DNA of 64,000 bases. It comes from Coleophoma eucalyptorum. Lineage: Eukaryota > Ascomycota > Leotiomycetes > Helotiales > Dermateaceae. Shown here piece by piece: positions 36,660 through 48,681 of this stretch. The position numbers and the translations under genes are program-made. The number at the start of each line of letters is the position of its first letter. Positions within the stretch are counted from its first letter, which is position 1. The stretch spans positions 620,001-684,000 of the forward strand of contig JALRME010000021.1 in NCBI GenBank assembly GCA_026120035.1, written 5' to 3'. The notes beneath the pieces are model-generated. The model searched no databases and was not told the origin of the DNA. It saw only the letters and a program-made list of their open reading frames with translations.

Positions 36660-39119
36660 TTTCGGAAAATCTTGGAACATACTATGGCAAAATTTCAACT
36701 CATCACAAAGACAGAAAAGAGTTACAGCAACTTATACATCTTGATAGATGCTGCAGTTCTTGTTGCTTCCTCGGTTAATATTTGCGTGATTCAGGCTCCA
36801 CTCGCCGTCATGTCAAGGGGCACTGATACGGTTTATTTAACCTGGTTCGAATGAACCTGACCCCGCAACAGTTTACTCCAATACTGCTTTGGGGTACGAC
36901 ATGTTGTCGTTGTTGTAAGAGAGAAGCCGCCGGGTCGCTCTCAGAAGCACGTCACCTGAACAGTGAACGATCCCCAACCTCGGTCATGAACTGTCGAGTG
37001 AGTCTTTTCAACTAAAATTGATCTGCAAGTAGCAAAGCAGTGGCTGATTACATGACCTAGCAGTACTAGTCCGAGAATAGAAATCTTGCTCTGCTGTCAG
37101 ATAACTGACTGCTTCCAATATATTCATTAATTCCTACTATCCCCAAGTATGCAATACGGATATCATAGCAAGAAAGTGACAAGCATTGGTTTTCTCACGT
37201 AAAAGCTTGTCATTTATTCAGCAACAATCTTTGTATCTGTCCCTTCATTTGATTTGATACCAAGTCCCTCGGAGTATTATTTGGCTTACTGCAGCTCCTT
37301 GGGTAAACCTGGACAGGCAGCTGCAAGATCTTCAGCCTCCCCAAGGCCTTGTAACAAATCAGAGTGCTGACTTACCGGATTGAAAAGGTAAATGGGTGTA
37401 TCAGCATTCAATTCTATCAGAAATGCTTGTCTTCTACATAATTCTCAACTTACAGTATTGTAACCAACCAATGGTAGCCTTGCTTGCTTTGCGGTCGCTC
37501 AGATATGGAGTCTAAGAACAGCTTCCGGATGCATAGCTTGTTTGTTTGGAACGAAATGCGAGGGATCTGGTTGCGGTAAAGGCAAGGATAGCCGGCAGCT
37601 TATCTGTGATCGTGCAGAAGCTATGTGCGATGGTGCCTGAAGATCTGACAAGGGGAGGATGTCGAATTGCGTGTGAACTTCGAGGACATCAGCAAATCAT
37701 CATATCGGCCTGTCATCTGCCAAAGAGTCTTTGGAGCTTGAAGCGGCCCATAAGGGTGTGGTGTTTAGACCCGATATGAGGAGAATGCCTACTCCTTTTC
37801 TTCAGCCGTACTATCATTGAGGTGGTTCCGTGTTTTGTAAATGGAAGGAATTATCGAGTAGAAATATCAAGGCACTATTTTGTCCTTTCAAGAACAGTTA
37901 GTCTATCTGTTATCCGCATTCTATCGCAACACGCAGCCGAGATGTTCAAAGTATCAAATTCGAGTTGAGGAAGAGGCACAAGATGCCAATGACTTTCTGT
38001 GCCAGTGAGTAAAGTGGAAGACTTGTTGAATCTAGGTGAGTATAGAGGCTGATAATTAACTAATTTAAGATGTCTGTGACAAGTCAGAAACCCCTAAGAA
38101 CTTATTTGCGATTCTACTTACCAGTTTCAGGGATACTATGTCAAATATCCTGAGTCCTGCAAAGCATTCAAGCAACACGACAGTGCAGAACGCATATACT
38201 CAAATGTATGATTGAGCCCACCCACATGATCATCGGCCTCAGAAAAGAGGCCGTCTCTTCCAGGACAACATGCCAATGTAATTTAGTAACCTAGAAGTTC
38301 ATGCGACGATGGCAATTCCTCTCACGCAAGGCAGTGCTTTCATAAGCAGATAAAAATATATTTGTCGCAACATACTGAGCCCAGCATAGAATCCATAGGT
38401 GGTTTTCCGTGTATTCATCGGCATTTTGGATCTAGTCACAACTCTACTTCGCGGCATCCGCTAACTTGCAGCACGAGCAGAGCACGTTATGTGGAGACAA
38501 GATGTCGCTATGTAGATATATCTCCACAACCCTACCGGCCTAGAATATATCTTGTCAATCCCATGGGGAGATCGGTGAGCTCAAGGAGTTGGAGATACTG
38601 GCGGACAGATGATATAGAGGGTCGGTGCTGTTATACTACATTAGCTGTGGTTTCTTTGTGTCATGTAATTGAGGCACCGACATGTCACCCCTTTGCCCTA
38701 GTTCATATCGAATGTTTCGATATCCCACTTTCGATGCGCAGTCTCATGGCTTATCGAACGGCCGGGGGTATTATTTCTTGTCAAGCTGATTGACACAGTC
38801 GTAAAGATTTTGAGTACCCCTCCTTTCACGCCTTTTCTCGGAGTGGTTCATGGAGGACACAAAGTGGAACGCGAGAGCACGCGTTCTGACTGAATCCTTG
38901 GGCACGTTGCACGTTTTCCCTCAGAAAAATATTCTCTTTTCTATTTAGCTTTTTCAATTTCTGTTCCTCAGTTCATAAACTGCTTTAAGTTTTGAAAATC
39001 CCTACGAGCCGTTTCCTTTTGTCCCATTAAGGTTGTTCTGGGCTTGCAGTGTGGTAGCAATCACAGAAGTCCCAAGTCTTCAATTCACTGCAGTGCCTAT
39101 TCTCGGTCACTTGATCATC
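36660..39119. other. 2.4-kb stretch without a recognisable gene
   Basis: Upstream flank of the transporter pseudogene and upstream region of the sulfatase. AT-rich, with stops in all frames. One 143-codon ATG frame at 38362-38793 has no coding character and was not called. No transposon structure was seen. Pyrimidine-rich sequence lies at 38930-39030, before the sulfatase. Confidence 0.5.
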
Positions 39120-40652
39120 ATGGCTCCAGCTCAGCCAAACATCATTTTCATCATGGCTGATGACCATGCCAGCAAGGCCATCAGCTGCTATGGTGCAGGA
39201 ATCAATTCGACACCAAACCTGGACAGGATTGCGCAAGAAGGCATACGATTCGATCACTGCTATGTAACCAACTCTATCTGCACGCCGAGCAGAGCCACCA
39301 TCCTAACCGGGACTTACAATCATGTCAATGGTGTGGTGACTCTGGATAGCAAAATCAACACACACCTCCCCAATGTTGCGAAACATTTGCGAACTGGCGG
39401 GTATCAGACGGCAATGATTGGAAAATGGCATCTTGGAGAGGGCCGAGACCACGAACCTTCTGGATTTGACTTCTGGTCGGTGGTCCCAGGACAAGGAGAT
39501 TATTTTGACCCGGCAATGATCGAGATGGGCGAGAGGAAAATCTTCCCAGGCTATGCAACGGATGTCATTACGGACAAGAGTATCGACTGGATGCAAAACC
39601 GCAACAAAGAGAAGCCTTTCTTCCTAATGTGTCATCACAAAGCGCCTCACAGATCATGGGAGTGTGGCCCCAAGCACCGAGAATTGTACCAGGAAGATGT
39701 CAAAGTTCCCGAGACATTTGACGATGATTACAAGAACCGAGCTATTGCAGCTGGGCAGGCCAAAATGAAAGTATCTACAGACCTCACATACTACGATCTG
39801 GGTCTGGTTCAGCCCGAAGGCGGATCCGAAGTGGGTGAACTTCTCGTCCCAGGACATCCTACGTTCAATCAACGAAAAATCCCTTACCACACCGACGTGA
39901 CAAAACTCCGCTTGATGGACAAAGACACAGCTGAAGTCTTCAAATTTAAGACCCAAGACGAGCTTCGACATTTCAAGTACCAGCGCTACATGAAGCGCTA
40001 CCTCCGAACCATTGCATCTATCGATGACAACGTTGGGCGAATGCTAGACTACCTAGACTCCGAAGGGCCAGAAGTAGCCGACAACACGGTAATAATCTAC
40101 ACATCCGACCAAGGATTCTTCCTCGGCGACCACGGCTGGTTCGACAAACGGTTCATGTACGAGGAATCATTCCAGATGCCGTTCATGATCCGGTACCCCA
40201 AGACCATCGCCGCGGGTGGGGTATGCAAGGACATCATCTGCAATGTAGATTTCGCAGCGACGTTCCTCGACCTGGCCGGCCTAAAGATTCCCTCGTATAT
40301 GCAGGGTCGTTCGTTCACGCCTTTGCTAAAAACCCCTGCGCTGCCAGAGTGGCCGCAAACGGTGGCGTACCATAGGTATTTCATGCACCGCGATATGATC
40401 CACGATGCTCGCGCACACTACGGAATCAGAAACCAGCGGTATAAGCTTATCTATTGGTACAACAAAGGCTTTGGGCTCCCCGGGACACAGCTTGGCGGAG
40501 AGGAGCCGGAGTGGGAGTTGTTCGACTGTGATAAGGATCCGTTGGAGCTGGTTAATGTGTATCACGAGGACGAGTATAAAGACATTGTTGCCTTGATGAC
40601 TAAGGAGTTAGATCTGAAGATGCTGGAAATTGGCGATGAGCCAGAGCATTGA
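39120..40652 (+). CDS. Sulfatase (arylsulfatase/glycan sulfatase type), intronless
   Basis: Hydrolyses sulfate esters; family of the alkaline phosphatase superfamily. Single exon, 510 residues. The start at 39120 is chosen because the family begins almost at once with PNIIFIMADDH (metal ligands Asp14 and Asp15). The formylglycine signature is CTPSRATILTG, with Cys54 as the residue to be modified. Further blocks are MIGKWHLGEG and YTSDQGFFLGDHGWFDKR (metal-binding Asp/Asn/His region). There is no signal peptide, so it is likely cytosolic. Cys-type sulfatases need a formylglycine-generating enzyme, and none is in the window. The lack of introns among intron-rich neighbours and the close likeness in motif layout to bacterial glycan sulfatases suggest transfer from bacteria, as inference. 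It lies 2.4 kb from the sugar-porter pseudogene, divergent to it. Confidence 0.92.
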   Translation: MAPAQPNIIFIMADDHASKAISCYGAGINSTPNLDRIAQEGIRFDHCYVTNSICTPSRATILTGTYNHVNGVVTLDSKINTHLPNVAKHLRTGGYQTAMIGKWHLGEGRDHEPSGFDFWSVVPGQGDYFDPAMIEMGERKIFPGYATDVITDKSIDWMQNRNKEKPFFLMCHHKAPHRSWECGPKHRELYQEDVKVPETFDDDYKNRAIAAGQAKMKVSTDLTYYDLGLVQPEGGSEVGELLVPGHPTFNQRKIPYHTDVTKLRLMDKDTAEVFKFKTQDELRHFKYQRYMKRYLRTIASIDDNVGRMLDYLDSEGPEVADNTVIIYTSDQGFFLGDHGWFDKRFMYEESFQMPFMIRYPKTIAAGGVCKDIICNVDFAATFLDLAGLKIPSYMQGRSFTPLLKTPALPEWPQTVAYHRYFMHRDMIHDARAHYGIRNQRYKLIYWYNKGFGLPGTQLGGEEPEWELFDCDKDPLELVNVYHEDEYKDIVALMTKELDLKMLEIGDEPEH

Positions 40653-41106
40653 ATAAAGTTATAGATTAATGGAGATTATTACGGTGTTATACATAAACAT
40701 AATGTGCCCTGGTTGAAGTTGCGCCGTCGCTTGCTGCCATTCTTTTCCTTGAGACGCTCGCTTAGTCTGGAGAGTAGACGATTAGATTACGAAGTAGTTT
40801 AGAAGTTCGCAGGTGTGATGGACCAGCATCTTCATCGAACCTTTGCAAAGATTCGAGAAAAAGGTGTTGGTGATACAGGGGTTAGAGATTGAAATTAGCC
40901 ACTCGCTTGTTGTCACTGATATAAATTTAATATACAAATAGCCGCCATCAAGCAGGATGCTATGCCATGTCGTCTTTATGCTTGGTATGCTTCCCTTTTA
41001 ATTTTTTGATCCACAGATGCTCAACAAAGTATTCCCAGGCTGTTAATCAGCATATGCAAATCTATCCTAGCTCAAAGGAGCTGGATCGCTTTTATGACCT
41101 CCAGTT
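40653..41106. other. Convergent 3' region, sulfatase and NMA111
   Basis: Presumed 3' UTRs of two converging genes; nothing else recognised. Confidence 0.5.
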
Positions 41107-44100
41107 TTAAACCTCACCGAGATCGTCGTTATCATCGTACGTGTCTTGATCACCAGCAACGACGTTGATTCCATCGTGTCCCTCGCCCTTCACCGCCTTT
41201 CCTTGCTCGTACGTGATACGGTTCCAGTCCATGGTAGACTTGTCCTTAACCCAATCGGTGGTGGGGAAGTAGTGGTCGTTCTTCTTCATTGTCACAACCC
41301 ATGGTACATTATCAAAAGTCATGGCCTTAAGGCGGAAATCTTGAGAAGAGTTAGCAAGGGGTGTTGAGTTGGGGGTCTTCAAGCTTACAAGTATTGTCAG
41401 GGATGTCGACAACGGCTTTGAGGAAGGCGTCAAGATCGGGAGTGGATTTGCCATTTACGTGAGTAATGAAGTTTGTTGGCGCGAGGCCATATTGATAGGC
41501 TGGAGATCCTCGAGTTCGTCCTGAGACATAGATCTCGCTATGAAGTTTGCTGATCTGTTGTCGAACAGCATGATGAGGGCGGTGAAGAACAGCACCACAG
41601 AAGACGATAGCCCGATCAGTCTCGAGATCATCAGCCGAAACAGTTGGAAGCTTGAGCTTCATTTCAACACAGTCGCGGACGATGACTGCATCAAGGTATT
41701 CGTGGTCATACATGATATCTAGCTCAGAAACCCTGGTAATGACCTTACCATTGAGTGAAAGAATGACATCACCTTCCAGTAGTCCTCCTTCTTCCTGAGC
41801 TCGCTCAAATGTTCGCTTTCGAATCATGAAGAGTTGGTGACGAGATGCGTTGTCCTCAGCAACCTTTTTAATCCACTCATCCGACACGCCCATGATACGA
41901 GCCTGGCTCATTTGAATCGCAGTGAACTCGACACTCAGCATACGGAGCTTAGGGTTTATACCCTTTTGTATTTGTTGGATTACCGGTAAAAGAGTAGGAG
42001 TGGCTAGACCAAGGTGGTAGTCTGTATCCTTTTGGCTGTGTGGTGATCGCTCGCCAAGGTAGGTCAACCATAATGCCTGTACAGTACCATCCTCTCCAAC
42101 AAGAACACCGCTTCCACATTGACCACTAAGGCTTGTGTCAACGGTTATTGCATCAACATTGACGGCTCTGTAGCGTGGAGCTCCCGAGTTCGCCGGAATA
42201 GCTACAGCGGTAATATCGGTGACTGTAGTTTGAGCAATAACAATTCTCATGTTCTGATTGAACCCGACAAAGTACGTTGATGCTCCTTGGGTGATTTGTG
42301 TAGTACTCAACTTAGCGCTTTGCACAGGAGCATTTACAAGTTTGGGATCGTACTTGATGATTGCATAGTTCTGCAGAGGGTGCAAGAAAACAACTTTACC
42401 CTCCACGATGATTGAATCTGCTATTGTGATAGAGATATCGCAAAGGTCGAATGGGACAATAGCTCTAGAGACAACGACAAGACCCTGCTCCGCATCGATG
42501 ACAACTCCCATACCCCATTTTCGATTTCTAGGAAATCCATCGAGCTTCATTGGCATATGACACAAGATACGAACAAAACTGCGAACGATATCTGCAGCAG
42601 CTGGATGCTGTGTGTTTTCAAGCTGAATGAAACTTGCAGAGCGTGGTACAGGTGGCAGAGCAGGAATGGCGTCTGCGAGGTCTGTGAAGTCCCACAACCC
42701 AGTAACATCATTCCTGACAGCCATTCTCATCTTACTAGACCAGTGGCGGTCAATATGTAGAATGGCTGTGTTGAGCGTATGCAAGTCACGAAGGTGCTTG
42801 TAGGAGACAACTACTCGTGCCCGATCCGGAATACCTTTCATTACTTCAATGAAAGTGTCAAGATCAGGAGTCTTCTTGTGGTCGACAGATTGAATAATCC
42901 ACCCACTATCAGTGCTCTCAAATCTGAAGGATCCTGTGGCTTCACATACGAAGACACCCTTACATGCTACAGCATATAGGCGAGCCTGTTGATACGATAG
43001 ATCATGGAAGCTGGCGCCAGATACTGAGACAAAACGATCCGGCGTGATTTTGTGTAGATCACCAACTTCTATCTCTACTTCAAGATCTTCTCCACCTCGC
43101 TGCAGAAGAAGCTTGATCTTGCCACCTACACTGGAATCCAGAATGTCATCCAAGCGGACAAATTGCGTCAAAAGTTCTCCATTAACCTTGACCAACACAT
43201 CACCTTCTTCGATCTGCTTGTCGGCTGGTCCTTCTGGAAGTACAATTTCCGCAACCAGCATTCCAGTCTCTTTAGGAAAAGCTTTCCGCACAGCTTTCTC
43301 CCAACGAGATGCCAATCCTAATCTTCGGCATTCATCAAATGGTTTGATCATCCATTGGGTTTGAATAGTACCACGGGTAATGGGCTTTCCTCCTTGCACA
43401 CACTTAAGTGCTCTTAACGGTCGATCAAGAGGAAGGAAATAATCGGTAGCTGCACCATCACTTCGACCACCAGCTTGTAAAGCCACAGCAAATCCATCTA
43501 TATTGACCACAGGACTTCCAGAACTTCCACCACTTGCTGCCGCAGCAGCCTGGATGTAATTCGTGTTGAAATCACAATATCCTTCGCCGTATTCTGGTGC
43601 ATTTCTATCCAATCTGCTGATTACTCCAGACAGAATACTAAGCTTCTCACCAGCATCATTTCCAACAACTCTGATCTCGGAGCCTACTTTTGCAAGATCG
43701 GGTCGTAATTCCAGAGCATCAATCTGCATGTACTTGATGGCTTTGCGATCAAATCTAAGAATTCCGAAATCGTGTACGGGATCACGGTAGACAGGGAAAA
43801 CGTCGACCTCCTCGTGGTTGTCGAATATGCAGTAACCCCAGAATGGACCAGAACCTACAACATGTCTGTTCGTCATGATATATCTGCGAATTCGTTAGCA
43901 ATGCAAACCAGGTCGAATTGAAAGAAAGTACCCTTTGTCAGCGTCGACAACGAAGCCGGTAGCCTCACTTGTCAAAGCTGGATCTGTGTCGAAGGAACAT
44001 GTCTGGCAGAATCGGATTGAGACCACATTCGAGACCACCTTTTCAAGAGTTGCTTGCCACTCTGCTGTGTCTGTTGGCGCACCAGCAAATGCAGGTAGGC

Positions 44101-44500
44101 TATCCTCCACGTCCAGCTCATCATCATAAATTGGTTCTGGTGTATTGTCGCCAGCGGACTCCTTCCCATTGAGAGCACGATGTTGTTTCTGTGGTCTCTC
44201 CTCTATTGAGCTAGGGTGCTGCTTCCGCTTTGAACGAGTTGCATGGTTGCCGTTCATACTGGCTTTTCTGAGGCCGAACCTGGTAGCGGTTGAGAACTTT
44301 TGGATGTGTGGAGAATCTCGGGAGAGACTAGTAAGCAAGGGATAGAGAGTTCTTCGATTTTCTTGTCGAAGGACTGAATGTTGCGATAGAATTCGGTATG
44401 CGGGCGCGACAGGCGCAAAGGAATGATATGCGACTGGACTCGAAAGGTACGTCGATGAGTACAAAGGGCGTCTCAGGCGTGAAAAGGAAGCTCTAGGCAT
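41107..44500 (-). CDS. NMA111: NMA111 serine protease (HtrA family) with long N-terminal extension
   Basis: Nuclear HtrA-type protease linked to apoptosis and lipid homeostasis in yeast. Exons: 44500-43932, 43883-41389 and 41339-41107. From the first ATG the protein has 1,098 residues; from the in-frame ATG at 44257 it has 1,017, the usual NMA111 length. The shorter form starts [14 protein letters not shown], with a basic nuclear-localisation-like stretch. Numbered from there, the catalytic triad is His116 (MTNRHVVG), Asp147 (PVHDFGIL) and Ser230 (SGGSSGSPV). Two protease-like halves, the second degenerate, alternate with PDZ modules, as usual. The extra 81 residues of the long form are Arg-rich, with only two acidic residues, like a mitochondrial presequence. 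Either start may be used; the shorter is safer for function. Confidence 0.93.
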
Positions 44501-45053
44501 CCAGTAGGTGCATTAGATGCCTTCAATGGGTGAAGGAGTGGCAGAAGAAGAAGGCGAAAACAGCGAAGAAGGCAGTGATCAATGACCGGGCTGTGGTTTT
44601 CACACATCAAGAAAGAATGAAGTCAATCGCCAATAGCAGCGTAATCCGAAGATAGCTCCCAAGGTTCCTTGTTACACCAGAGTTAACATCCCTGTGATTT
44701 TCATTCTTAAATGACTAAGCAGAAATGGATGAACTTATTCCCGACGAACAGCTGCATTGGCGAAACGGCAACGGCAACGGCAACGGCAACGACAACAAAA
44801 GCCAGAATAACTTGCTAACACCTGCTCTCTTGATTCTATGAACTCTATAACTGAATTATGGAATAGAATCAGACCGGTGTAATGAACGCGCAAAATCAGT
44901 AAAGTAAACCCTGTAAGTGGTCCCACTAGGCAGGGAAGCGCAATGACTGTATGAGGTCAATTACTGGACAGCCGTAATATGATACGAAAGAGACTGTTAC
45001 CGATTAGTGGTGAGAGCGTTGAAGGATTTTTGTTCAGGATGCTGCTTACAGGC
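44501..45053. other. Upstream region of NMA111
   Basis: Between the NMA111 start and the stop of the Myb-like gene, both on the minus strand. It holds a short hexanucleotide repeat; no gene recognised. Confidence 0.5.
44765..44794. repeat. Hexanucleotide tandem repeat (ACGGCA)n
   Basis: Four perfect ACGGCA units followed by one imperfect unit (ACGACA), 265 nt upstream of the NMA111 start. Confidence 0.9.
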
Positions 45054-45550
45054 CTAGACCTCGCGCTCCTCAAATCTATTGTCATCACCATCAGCCGTGC
45101 TGTCCTGTCCCCCATCTTCGCCAATAACTTCTTTGTCCTTTCCACCACCAGCTTTCTTGATCTTAGTTTTCTTGGTAGCCGAGCCTTCTATTGTCCTGTT
45201 AGTAACAAGATTGATGTCAAATATTATGGTGGTGTTTACTACCAGTGGTAGCCTTCTTGCGCTTGGGAGTTGCAGGTGCAGAAGAGCCTTCGCCTTCAAG
45301 AGATTTACTGCTAGCTGTGGCGAGCTCTTTCTTCGTCTTTGACCACATCTCTTGCAAGGCCCTGGCTGTGCGACCTGGCATATCGAACCTGTAGAGTTAG
45401 ATTTGCACTTTTGTTTAACCAGAGAGGGACCAGGAACGCTTACTTGTCATAGTCTAAAGTGGTATCCTTTGCACCCAACTGCTGCAAGACCTGAGAGAGG
45501 AAGCGTTGCTTCTCTTCGGGGGACCAGGCAGATCTCTTACGGTCAGCCAT
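45054..45550 (-). CDS. Small Myb-like DNA-binding domain protein
   Basis: Exons: 45550-45444, 45388-45243 and 45184-45054, 127 residues. The N-terminal ~60 residues look like one Myb/SANT repeat: RSAWSPEEKQRFLSQVLQQL, then FDMPGRTARALQEMW, with the spaced Trp pattern. This is followed by a Lys/Ser/Thr-rich linker with a nuclear-localisation-like KRKK and a second basic patch (KKTKIKK), and an acidic tail. Likely a nuclear, DNA- or histone-tail-binding protein; targets are unknown. Both introns (55 and 58 nt) have good borders and phase, which supports the model despite the small size. Confidence 0.8.
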
Positions 45551-46890
45551 GGTAACTTTCGGTTGGTTTGTGAGAGTTGTTTTGTAGATGTCTGGATACT
45601 TGGAAGTATGGTGCTGTGGAGTGTCACGTCTGTTAAGACCAAGATGCAGCTGAAGGAAGCCAATACTTAATGTTGGAATGTGAAAGGATCGATCTGGCTG
45701 TGAATTTTGGAGGTGAACCTTTATGGAAAAGGAGAGCTTTGCTCGCTACTGCATTGTTGCTGCGATAAGGTAGGCAACAATCAACAGTTTTGGAACTTTC
45801 CGGGTGGGAATCTCATCAGTAGGCTTCAGAATTCGTGAGTAGCGTACCAGGAGAGATTGTGCCTTATCAATCACTAGAGATATATTCAGAATAGCGATAG
45901 AACACTTCTTGACTCGAAGATTATGGATGTGCTTTATGCTGATAGAATTGGCGAAGCTTTACCAAGTATTTGATACCTTAACAATTCAGGTATTTCGTTT
46001 GCACTTAACTCTTCTGGAAATTGATTTTGAATTGTACTTGGTATTTTGTCTGAATAACCCTTTGATATATATTCTCTGGGTTAAAGAGGGCCATTCCGAC
46101 ACATGCTCTATATGGCACACAGGATATAACAGATCCATAATCTAAAGAGCGCATTGGCGTCTCGAATGTCACTTAGAATAGTTATATTGAAGTGTGCAAA
46201 TACTGGAGTCAACTACCCCCCGACCTTTGGATTTGCTGACCTGGACATTAACCACGCGATGCTTAATAAAAAAACGCTCCAATCTCTTTGTTGAACTTAT
46301 AAACTCTTCTTTTCGAGCACTTTCGAAAACACACTACAAACACCTCGTTCAAAATAGAAACTTACACAGGACCAAAACTCGCACCGACAGTATACATCTA
46401 ATTGGAAATGACTAGGTAATCAAGTAACGAATAGTAAGGTATATTTGAACGTAGAGTGTTTCGCAGTAATGCCGACCTCAAATGTCGAGCATAGGTCGGT
46501 TGCGATATCTGTCAGGAGACCGTTTGTTTGCTGGCGGATAGCCTCCGAGCTGCGTCAAGGTTGAATTTCTACCCTTTTGTCCTTACGATAGCTCATAACA
46601 ATGGGAATACAAGTCTGACTTATAAATATACTCGTAAACTTCTGGAGCGATTTCTAATACCTCTTAGATCGAGCTGTAGACAGTAGGTCGTCAAGGGATA
46701 ACAAGAATGACCTTGTAAGGGCAATCGGTAGTTCAAGCTGTACAGTCAGCAATTTTTTTAGCGTGGTAATACCCCTGCAAGGGAATGTTCAGCCTCGCGC
46801 TACAGCACGACTTCTCGATGACAACGCCGAGGAACTGGATCTAGCATTCATCAACCAGTTGCGGGCACTAATGGGCCAGTTGCCTCCACC
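45551..46890. other. 1.3-kb divergent region between Myb-like gene and AP-2 sigma
   Basis: Divergent promoters. The sequence is AT-rich in the middle; no gene or repeat was recognised. Confidence 0.5.
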
Positions 46891-47556
46891 ATGGTCCTCT
46901 CATTTATTCTGATCCAAAACAGGCAGTACGTACACATTTATTTCGAACGTCGGACTCAATAAGGAAAGATGAGCCACGAGAGCTGACTCCGGGAATAGAG
47001 GAAAGACTCGCCTTGCCAAATGGTACGCACCATATAATGACGAGGAGAAGATCAAATTAAAGGGAGAGGTATGGGATTTCCGGCGATCACTCTAGCTTCA
47101 GGATCGGATAATGGAAAGAAGGTGATGGAGATGCTGACTCCTTATCTCCAATCCAGGTACATCGATTAGTCGCACCCCGCGATCAAAAATACCAATCCAA
47201 CTTCGTCGAGTTCCGGAACAATAAGATCGTGTATAGACGATATGCGGGCCTTTTCTTCTGTGCATGTGTGGACGCGAACGATAATGAGCTGGCATATCTA
47301 GAGGCAATCCATTTCTTCGTCGAGGTGTTGGATTCGTTCTTCGGAAATGTATGTGAATTGGATTTGGTGTTCAATTTCTACAAGGTATGCATTCGATGAG
47401 CATCTGTTTTCAGGTAACAAGATGATGAATGATCTGACAAATTTCTACTATTAGGTCTATGCTATTCTTGATGAAGTTTTCCTCGCCGGAGAGATTGAGG
47501 AGACTAGTAAACAGGTTGTTCTGACCAGATTGGAACATTTAGATAAGCTGGAGTAA
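46891..47556 (+). CDS. APS2: AP-2 clathrin adaptor complex, sigma subunit
   Basis: Small subunit of the adaptor that links clathrin to plasma-membrane cargo; its pocket binds acidic dileucine signals. Exons: 46891-46925 (35 nt), 46999-47068, 47157-47384 and 47455-47556, 144 residues, matching the family's ~142. The protein begins [20 protein letters not shown] and carries [20 protein letters not shown] and [20 protein letters not shown], both highly conserved in sigma subunits, and ends with the helix [10 protein letters not shown]. The choice of AP-2 over AP-1 or AP-3 rests on the [16 protein letters not shown] form. Introns of 70-88 nt are longer than the local norm. Confidence 0.95.
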
Positions 47557-47864
47557 ACAGCAGATGAACAGCCACCATACTTGCATTGAATGGAGTTTTG
47601 GCGTTCGGTCCCATGTATCAAAAATGGACATTGGTGGTTTTACAAGTACTACCAATTCACAGCAATTCTTCCAACTTTGTTCAGCTAGCAGTCTCAGAAG
47701 TAGAATGATGCCAGTTGCCACATTTAAGTTTGTCTGTAGATTGACATGGAAATCCTTCTGTTTCCATCAAAGCAGAGCTCGTTATATAGCCCATGTATAC
47801 TGCGCTGTAGAGTGCATATAGTTTATGTCCTTCCTGCTACAGTGCTGATTCAGGTGGGCAATTC
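47557..47864. other. Convergent 3' region, AP-2 sigma and zinc-knuckle gene
   Basis: About 300 bases of presumed 3' UTR; nothing recognised. Confidence 0.5.
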
Positions 47865-48681
47865 TCATGTCTCTACTCCCTTACCACACACCATGGCCAT
47901 AGTACCGGTTGTATGACTGCTAGAAGCCAACGGAGAAACATATTGGTCAGCTCCACAAGCTGCCTCTTCTCTACCCTCAGTCGCATCCTTCCACATATCC
48001 AAGGCTGTAAGTCGTGGACGAGTCTCATTAACCAGTTCCGTCATCTCGACTCTCGCAGCAGCAAGCTCCTTGATGAAACGCGAATATTTTGGTCGAGTAT
48101 ACTCCACGCCCTCCAGCATGTCCTCATCCTGCTCCTCTAGAAGTTTCATATCCTCCTGGTTAATCATTTCCTGCAAGCCATTACCATGCTGGTCAAAAAC
48201 TCCCACAAGTTCATGAGAGAAGAGAGCCATGGAATTTGATTCCTGGCCGTTTCTAAAGCATTCCTGGCTCGCTCTACGGACTGACATCTCATCATTGCTG
48301 GCCATGGCTTTGCGGCGCTGATTGATCGAACCAGGATCCTTATTCAGCGGGCATATGGAGTTGTAATGGACTCCACGCTCAAAGCAGATAGTGCATTCGT
48401 AGCTCAGGTCTGGTGCTTGGTCGTAGGCTGGATCAAGGTTTGTGGGACAGACTTGGAGGAAATGTCCTGAGACTGCGTTAGCTTGCTGAAGGTGTAGTAA
48501 AATGCTCCATTTGCGAGTTGCACTCAGAGATATGGCTGCGCCCTGATGTCATACATGAAATAGATCGTTGGTGGAGTTTATAACAAGTCTTGAGAGACTC
48601 ACCCGCATTGCCACATCTGTTGCAAATGTAGCTTGGGCCTGGGGTAGCGTCGAAATTCTTGTACGTCTTTTGATACGGCAT
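47865..48681 (-). CDS. Zinc-knuckle (CCHC) protein
   Basis: Exons: 48681-48603 and 48466-47865 with a 136-nt intron, 226 residues. A canonical CX2CX4HX4C knuckle is built across the intron: Cys20, Cys23, His28, Cys33. A second, looser one follows at once: Cys51, Cys54, His60, Cys65 (CX2CX5HX4C). The rest is acidic and helical, with Glu/Asp/Met-rich segments. Knuckles of this form bind single-stranded RNA or DNA, or act in protein contacts (as in Mpe1-type factors), so an RNA-related role is likely. No RING or other domain is visible. The intron contains further in-frame-looking sequence, so alternative splicing is possible. Confidence 0.75.

Noticed and set aside
38362..38793. 143-codon ATG open frame upstream of the sulfatase
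   Set aside because: Residue use is erratic (many Cys, Arg, Ser, His) and no domain or signal is visible; likely chance in a gene-free stretch.
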